From NCBI RefSeq assembly GCF_014648475.1, contig NZ_BMRE01000043.1:1-64000 (forward strand): a stretch of 64,000 nucleotides of DNA, in the 5' to 3' direction. The DNA is from Lentzea flava (lineage in GTDB: Bacteria; Actinomycetota; Actinomycetes; Mycobacteriales; Pseudonocardiaceae). Shown here piece after piece: positions 59,997-64,000 of this stretch. Made by a program: the position numbers and the translations under genes. How positions within the stretch are numbered: the stretch's first letter is position 1; each line of letters starts with the position of its first letter. The notes beneath the pieces were generated by a model. It worked only from the letters and a program-made list of their open reading frames with translations, was not told the origin of the DNA and did no database searches.

Positions 59997-60878
59997 TCAG
60001 AGCTCGATGACGGTGCCGTCCAGTGGCACTTCGACCCCCGCCTCGCGCAGTTCCGCCGACTCCGCGGACTCCGGGTCCAGCACCGGGTTGGTGTTGTTGA
60101 GGTGCGTGTAGATGCGCCGCACCTCGGGAAATCGCCGCAGCTCCTGCAGGCTGTGCGTGATCGGCAGATGGCCCATCGCGGCCTGGCCGGACGAGCTGCC
60201 GGTCGCCGACCCCATCTCGGACGCCGCGTAGAACGTGCCGTCGAGCAGCACGCAGTCCGCCCCCGCCACCACGTCGTCGAAGCCCGCCGGCCACGACGCC
60301 AGGCACGGCGCGTAGACCAGCACGCCACCCGTGGCCGGGTCGGTGAACCGGTACGCGACCACCCAATGACCATCCACAGTGGACGATCGGGCGTACTTCG
60401 GCTTCTTGCCGCTGATCGGGACCGCTGTCACCTGGAGACCGCCGAGGTCGAACGACTCGTCCGCCGCCACCTGCCGCCACGCCAGAGGCGCGTAGCCGTC
60501 GATCACCGTGCGGAGGTCGAACTGGTCCCGCAACGCGTGCAGCACGGGGCCGGGCGCCCACACCGTCAGCCCGGCTCCGCCGCGCAACGTCAGCAGTCCC
60601 AGCGTGTGGTCCAGCTCGGCGTCGGTGAACAACGCACCGCGGATCGGTGTGTCCCGTGGACCGGGACCGGGGTTCAGCAGTGAACACGCGGCGATCTGCG
60701 TGCGGATGTCCGGCGACGCGTTGACCAGCCACCAGTCGGTGCCGTTGCCGCTGATCGCCAGGCAGTCCTGCGAACGCGCCGGCAACTCGCCGGAACGGGC
60801 CCGCACGCACAGGGCGCACGCGCAGTTCCACTGCGGAAAACCGCCACCGGCCGTGGTGCCGAGCAGAACAGCCTTCAA
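59997..60878 (-). CDS. pqqB: PqqB: metallo-beta-lactamase-fold PQQ biosynthesis protein
   Basis: PQQ biosynthesis enzyme of 293 residues with a metallo-hydrolase fold, reported to hydroxylate the tyrosine ring of the Glu-Tyr intermediate. It shows the Cys-rich zinc motif NCACALCVRA, LGTTAGGGFPQWNC near the start, FTDAELDHTLG and HLNNTNPVLDPES. The TTG start at 60878 overlaps the pqqE stop by four bases (TTGA). It is the last gene of the pqqACDEB operon; the order with B at the end is less common than ABCDE. Confidence 0.93.
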   Translation of the reverse strand: MKAVLLGTTAGGGFPQWNCACALCVRARSGELPARSQDCLAISGNGTDWWLVNASPDIRTQIAACSLLNPGPGPRDTPIRGALFTDAELDHTLGLLTLRGGAGLTVWAPGPVLHALRDQFDLRTVIDGYAPLAWRQVAADESFDLGGLQVTAVPISGKKPKYARSSTVDGHWVVAYRFTDPATGGVLVYAPCLASWPAGFDDVVAGADCVLLDGTFYAASEMGSATGSSSGQAAMGHLPITHSLQELRRFPEVRRIYTHLNNTNPVLDPESAESAELREAGVEVPLDGTVIEL

Positions 60879-61954
60879 CTCATCTTCCTCATGGCCATCG
60901 CGGGCACCTCGGCTGGCGCCATCTCGGTCTCCAGGATCAGGTCCACAGTGGACCGCTCCGGCGACAGAGTGCACACCGGGTCGGTGTTGGCGGCATCGCC
61001 GGTGAGCTGGAACGCCTGGCACCGGCACCCGCCGAAGTCGATCTCCTTGCGCGGGCACGAGCGGCACGGGTCCCTCATCCACTCGAAGCCGCGGAAGGCG
61101 TTGAAGGACGGCGAGTTGTGCCAGATGTCGTGCAACGACGACTCCCGCACGTTCTCGATCTTCAGCGACGAGATCACCGTGGCGGCCGGGCAGGGGAGCA
61201 CGTCACCGTTCGGCGCCACGGTCAGCTGCCGCGCACCCCACCCGTACATGCAGGGCTTGGGATGGGCCTCGTGGTAGTCGGCGATGACGTAGACGATCTC
61301 CATCCGCCCGCGCAGGCGTTCCTGCGCCGCGGCGACGATCGGGTCGGCGTGGGCGAGCTGCTCACGGGTGGGCAGCAGGACCGCCCGGTTGCGCAGGGCC
61401 CAGCCGTAGTACTGGGTGTTGGCGAGCTCCAGCCGTTCGGCGCCCATCTCCTCGGCCATCGCGATGATCCCGGCGATGTTGTCGAGGTTCTGCCGGTGCA
61501 GCACGGTGTTGACGGTGAGCGGCAGGCCTTCCTCGCGGATGTGCGCCGCCGCCTGCACCTTCCGGTCGAACGCCTTGATGCCCGCGATCCTGTCGTTGCC
61601 GGCGCGGGTCGCGTCCTGCAACGAGAGCTGCACGTGGTCGACACCGCGCGAAGCCAGCTCCCGCAACCGTTCCCGGGAAAGCCCCACTCCCGACGTGACC
61701 AGGTTGACGTAGCAGCCGAGGCTGTTCGCGTGCGTCACCAGTTCGGGCAGGTCCGGGCGCAGCAACGGTTCTCCGCCGGACAGGTGGATCTGCAGTGCTC
61801 CCAGCGATCGCGCCTGGTCGAACACCCGGCGCCACGACTCGGTGTCCAGCTCGGCGTCGCGGCGGACCAGCTCGACGGGGTTCGAGCAGTAGCCGCACTG
61901 CAACGGGCACCGGTGCGTCAGCTCGGCCAGGAGACCGAACGGAGCCTCAGCCAT
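60875..61954 (-). CDS. pqqE: PqqE: radical SAM peptide cross-linking enzyme
   Basis: Radical SAM/SPASM enzyme of 359 residues that links Glu and Tyr side chains in PqqA. The radical SAM cluster motif is THRCPLQCGYCSNP; the SAM GGE motif is LSGGEPLLRPDL; the SPASM cysteines appear in CMYGWGARQ, CPAATVI, RDPCRSCPRKEI and GGCRCQAF. ATG 61954 overlaps pqqD by eight bases. It needs PqqD to present PqqA. Confidence 0.96.
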   Translation of the reverse strand: MAEAPFGLLAELTHRCPLQCGYCSNPVELVRRDAELDTESWRRVFDQARSLGALQIHLSGGEPLLRPDLPELVTHANSLGCYVNLVTSGVGLSRERLRELASRGVDHVQLSLQDATRAGNDRIAGIKAFDRKVQAAAHIREEGLPLTVNTVLHRQNLDNIAGIIAMAEEMGAERLELANTQYYGWALRNRAVLLPTREQLAHADPIVAAAQERLRGRMEIVYVIADYHEAHPKPCMYGWGARQLTVAPNGDVLPCPAATVISSLKIENVRESSLHDIWHNSPSFNAFRGFEWMRDPCRSCPRKEIDFGGCRCQAFQLTGDAANTDPVCTLSPERSTVDLILETEMAPAEVPAMAMRKMS

Positions 61955-62225
61955 CGACGTCCACCACCCTCCGCCCCACGAGCCGCGCCACCAGCTCGGC
62001 GACGTCCTCGGGCTGCACACCCGCGTAGAGATCACCCAGTGCCAGCGCGATGTCCCCGACCGACCGGACCCCGTCGCACAAGGACACGACGGAAGCGGCG
62101 GTCTCGTTCAGCACGAGCACACCCTCGGGGAACAGGACGACGTGCGCCTCGCGGATCTGGTCGTAGGTGCACTTCACGCCGCGCCGGATGCGCGGCACGG
62201 CGTCGAGCGCGACGACAGTCGTCAC
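61947..62225 (-). CDS. pqqD: PqqD: peptide chaperone (RRE domain)
   Basis: A 92-residue RiPP recognition element that binds PqqA and delivers it to PqqE. PRIRRGVKCTYDQIREAHVV and LFPEGVLVLNETAASVVSLC match PqqD, ending in the helical RLVGRRVVDVDG. GTG 62225 overlaps the pqqC stop by four bases. Confidence 0.93.
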   Translation of the reverse strand: MTTVVALDAVPRIRRGVKCTYDQIREAHVVLFPEGVLVLNETAASVVSLCDGVRSVGDIALALGDLYAGVQPEDVAELVARLVGRRVVDVDG

Positions 62226-62917
62226 GGCTTTCCCTTGCCCGAGTAGTAGTCGACGGCGTCCAGCACGGCCCGCAGCACGTCGCACTTGAACGCCAGCGCG
62301 GCGACGGCGGCCTCCTGCTGGGCGCGGGTGCGCGAGTGCTCGACCACGATGTCCAAAGTGGCCCGTCCCTCACCGGCGACCGCCTGGATGCGGTTGGTGA
62401 AGTAGGCGAAGCCCTCCTCGGCGATCCACGGGTACTGCTCCCGCAACGCCGCCAGACGCCTGCGCATCAAGGCACCCGAGAACATCTCGGTGAGGCCGGA
62501 GGCGATCGCCTCCACCCACGGCTTGGTGCGCGCGAAGTTCACGTAGGCGTCGACGGCGAACCGCGTGCCGGGCAGCACGTGCCGTTCGTCGAGCACCTCT
62601 TCCCGCGTCAGCCCGACGGCTTCCGCGAGGCGGATCCAGTTCTCGGCGCCGCCCTCGCCGGGTTTCGTCCCGTCGTGCCAGATGATCCGCTCACGCCACT
62701 GCCTGCGGATGTCCGGCACCGGGCAGTTGGAGAGGATCGCGGCGTCCTTCTGCGCGATGCAGCGCTGGTAGTACCAGCGGTTCGCGGCCCACGCCTGCAG
62801 CTCGTGCTTGCTCAGCTGACCCGCGTGCATGCGCAGGTGGAACGGGTGGCTGTCCCAGTAGCGGGGCGCGAGGGCGCGGAGCTCGGCGACGAACTCCTCG
62901 GGGGCAAGGGCGGTCAT
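62222..62917 (-). CDS. pqqC: PqqC: final cofactor-free PQQ oxidase
   Basis: Pyrroloquinoline-quinone synthase of 231 residues; closes the ring and oxidises AHQQ to PQQ with O2. Family features are RYWDSHPFHLRMHAGQLSK, AWAANRWYYQRCIAQKDAAI, WRERIIWHDG and FVNFAR-like YVNFARTKPWVEAIASGLTE. ATG 62917 is preceded by GAGTCTGA-rich sequence; the 88-bp gap to pqqA holds a strong hairpin. Confidence 0.95.
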   Translation of the reverse strand: MTALAPEEFVAELRALAPRYWDSHPFHLRMHAGQLSKHELQAWAANRWYYQRCIAQKDAAILSNCPVPDIRRQWRERIIWHDGTKPGEGGAENWIRLAEAVGLTREEVLDERHVLPGTRFAVDAYVNFARTKPWVEAIASGLTEMFSGALMRRRLAALREQYPWIAEEGFAYFTNRIQAVAGEGRATLDIVVEHSRTRAQQEAAVAALAFKCDVLRAVLDAVDYYSGKGKP

Positions 62918-62957
62918 GGCTTCAGACTCCTCGGTCTGCCAGGAAAAGACGCGGGGA

Positions 62958-62991
62958 CCGGGGTTCCCGGCAGGAGAGGCGGGAACCCCGG
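62958..62991 (-). terminator. Hairpin between pqqA and pqqC
   Basis: CCGGGGTTCCCG and its exact reverse complement enclose a ten-base loop. No T-run follows on the transcribed strand. It probably stops or slows some transcripts after pqqA so that the substrate peptide outnumbers the enzymes. The stem is seen; attenuation is inferred. Confidence 0.65.
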
Positions 62992-63005
62992 CGCGAAGCC
63001 TGACG

Positions 63006-63128
63006 TCAGCTGCGGGCCGCGTAGGCGGTGACCTCCATCGGCGTCTGGAAGTCGCGGAAGTCGGGCTTGACCCACTCGCGCTTGACCTCGGGAAGCTTCT
63101 GCTCGGCAGTGGTGACGACAACGTTCAT
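63006..63128 (-). CDS. pqqA: PqqA: PQQ precursor peptide (40 aa)
   Basis: A 40-residue precursor beginning MNVVVTTAEQKLPEVKREWV and ending TPMEVTAYAARS. The conserved Glu and Tyr three residues apart (MEVTAY) are the atoms used to build PQQ; the leader is longer than in many Gram-negatives (about 23 residues). GGAG-type sequence precedes ATG 63128 (GAGGAGT at 63135-63141 on this strand). It is the first gene of the operon. Confidence 0.95.
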   Translation of the reverse strand: MNVVVTTAEQKLPEVKREWVKPDFRDFQTPMEVTAYAARS

Positions 63129-63376
63129 GGCGCAACTCCTCGGGTCTCCGGCCGGCGTGCCCCAATTGCCGGGGCGCGCGGCACTTTCCGTGGGGCGCGG
63201 CGGCGAACCACACGTTATGTCGTTCGAGTGGCCGAGGTCCAGACCGTACATAAAGTTACCTAAAGTCATCGGAGGGGTGACCCGATTGGCGGATGCATCC
63301 CCGACTACACACCGTGGTTGTATCTGGAGGCCCCCACGCCGTCGCCGCACGACGCGAAAGTTGAGGGGTCAACCCA
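63129..63376. promoter_or_regulatory. Divergent promoter region of pqqA and the PQQ dehydrogenase gene
   Basis: This 248-bp region holds promoters in both directions. A direct repeat TAAAGT occurs at 63251-63256 and 63261-63266, exactly one helical turn apart, and could be a regulator site. No -10/-35 pair can be assigned with confidence. Confidence 0.4.
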
Positions 63377-64000
63377 ATGGGTGCTCGTCGAAGTGCGTAC
63401 GTCGGCGTCCTCGCGCTCGCGGTCGGGCTGTCCAGCAGCCCGCTGGCGTCCGCGGCGGAGAGCGAAGTCGGCACGATGGCCGTCAAAACGATCGCCACCG
63501 GCCTCAAGCAGGCCTGGAGCATCGACTTCCTGCCGGACGGCACCGGCATCTTCACGCAGAAGGACGCCAAGACCGTCTCCACCATCACCAAGGACGGCAA
63601 GGTCACCAAGGTCGGTGACATCCCCGGCGTCTCGGTGACGAAGGAAGCGGGCCTGCTGGGCATCGCGGTGTCGCCCACGTACGCGGCTGACAAGACGCTC
63701 TTCCTCTACTACACCACCGGTTCCGACAACCGGATCGCCACGTGGAAGATCGGTGACGCGGCCCCGAAGCCCATTGTCACCGGCATCCCGCGCGGTTCGC
63801 AGTTCCACCACGGTGGCCGCATCAAGTTCGGTCCGGACGGCTTCCTCTACGCGGGTACCGGTGACGGCCAGAACGGCAACAACGCGCAGAACAAGAACTC
63901 CCTGGGCGGCAAGGTCCTGCGGATGACCAAGGACGGCAAACCCGCGCCGGGCAACCCGTTCAACTCGCTCGTCTACTCCTACGGCCACCGCAACGTGCAG
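63377..64000 (+). CDS. Secreted PQQ-dependent sugar dehydrogenase (partial, runs off window)
   Basis: First 208 codons of a PQQ-dependent aldose dehydrogenase (soluble GDH-B/Asd type). A signal peptide (MGARRSAYVGVLALAVGLSS, cleavage near ASA) precedes the beta-propeller: IATGLKQAWSIDFLPDG, TKEAGLLGIAVSP, FHHGGRIKFGPDGFLYAGTG and YSYGHRNVQ, where the His of HHGG and the GHRN segment line the PQQ and sugar site. It would oxidise sugars outside the cell using PQQ made by the divergent operon. The 3' end lies beyond base 64000. Confidence 0.9.
   Translation, partial: MGARRSAYVGVLALAVGLSSSPLASAAESEVGTMAVKTIATGLKQAWSIDFLPDGTGIFTQKDAKTVSTITKDGKVTKVGDIPGVSVTKEAGLLGIAVSPTYAADKTLFLYYTTGSDNRIATWKIGDAAPKPIVTGIPRGSQFHHGGRIKFGPDGFLYAGTGDGQNGNNAQNKNSLGGKVLRMTKDGKPAPGNPFNSLVYSYGHRNVQ

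Overview
The window looks like chromosome from a high-GC actinomycete, most probably of the order Pseudonocardiales (Lentzea, Saccharothrix, Lechevalieria or Actinosynnema type). GC content is very high, GTG and TTG starts and 4-nt ATGA/GTGA gene overlaps are common, and several actinomycete families occur: an AfsR/SARP regulator, an XRE/DUF5753 plus DUF397 pair, PucR, DUF501 and FtsB/DivIC-like genes. The species is an inference; no rRNA is present.

Layout. 0.1-4.3 kb: a membrane lytic transglycosylase, then the iron-uptake operon efeUOB behind two overlapping DtxR/IdeR-type iron boxes. 4.3-7.2 kb: TPR protein, EamA exporter, PatB/MalY aminotransferase and a divergent Lrp regulator. 7.2-10.2 kb: an AbiE-type (type IV) toxin-antitoxin pair with a palindromic operator, next to a SARP/P-loop regulator. 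10.3-13.7 kb: two tandem SDR paralogues, an alpha/beta hydrolase and a P450. 13.8-20.5 kb: the conserved eno-ftsB-DUF501-ppx cluster, interrupted by a second lytic transglycosylase, an XRE-DUF397-SUKH unit and an acetyltransferase. 20.7-26.4 kb: a complete dipeptide/oligopeptide ABC transporter operon.

26.6-31 kb: acetyltransferase, S10 peptidase, uracil-DNA glycosylase and a second AbiE-like module whose regulator also carries a PD-(D/E)xK-like motif, beside transposase debris. 31.3-34.9 kb: a DUF4129-MoxR-DUF58 operon. 35.0-36.3 kb: type II NADH dehydrogenase. 36.6-38.0 kb: a 40-residue peptide gene overlapping an ATP-grasp ligase gene, which I read as a minimal graspetide-like RiPP locus and the best candidate for a new system, followed by an odd tRNA with a UAA anticodon but a short variable loop. 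38.5-39.4 kb: two uncharacterised genes behind six helically phased TGCCA-like repeats. 39.4-43.9 kb: SDR and inositol-phosphatase pair, a secreted SGNH esterase, a PucR regulator and a secreted lysyl-oxidase homologue.

44-59.9 kb is a large surface-polysaccharide region: UDP-GlcNAc epimerase, oxidoreductase, GT2, initiating sugar-phosphate transferase, a secreted GHL15-like protein, and a long minus-strand operon with three GT4 enzymes, flippase, GT87, chain-length-like protein, O-antigen-ligase-like protein, polysaccharide deacetylase and DMT transporter. Inside it a 119-bp duplication has made a chimeric 40-codon ORF that keeps GTGA coupling on both sides. 60-64 kb: a pqqA-C-D-E-B operon divergent from a secreted PQQ-dependent sugar dehydrogenase that runs off the window, so cofactor synthesis and a cofactor user are neighbours.
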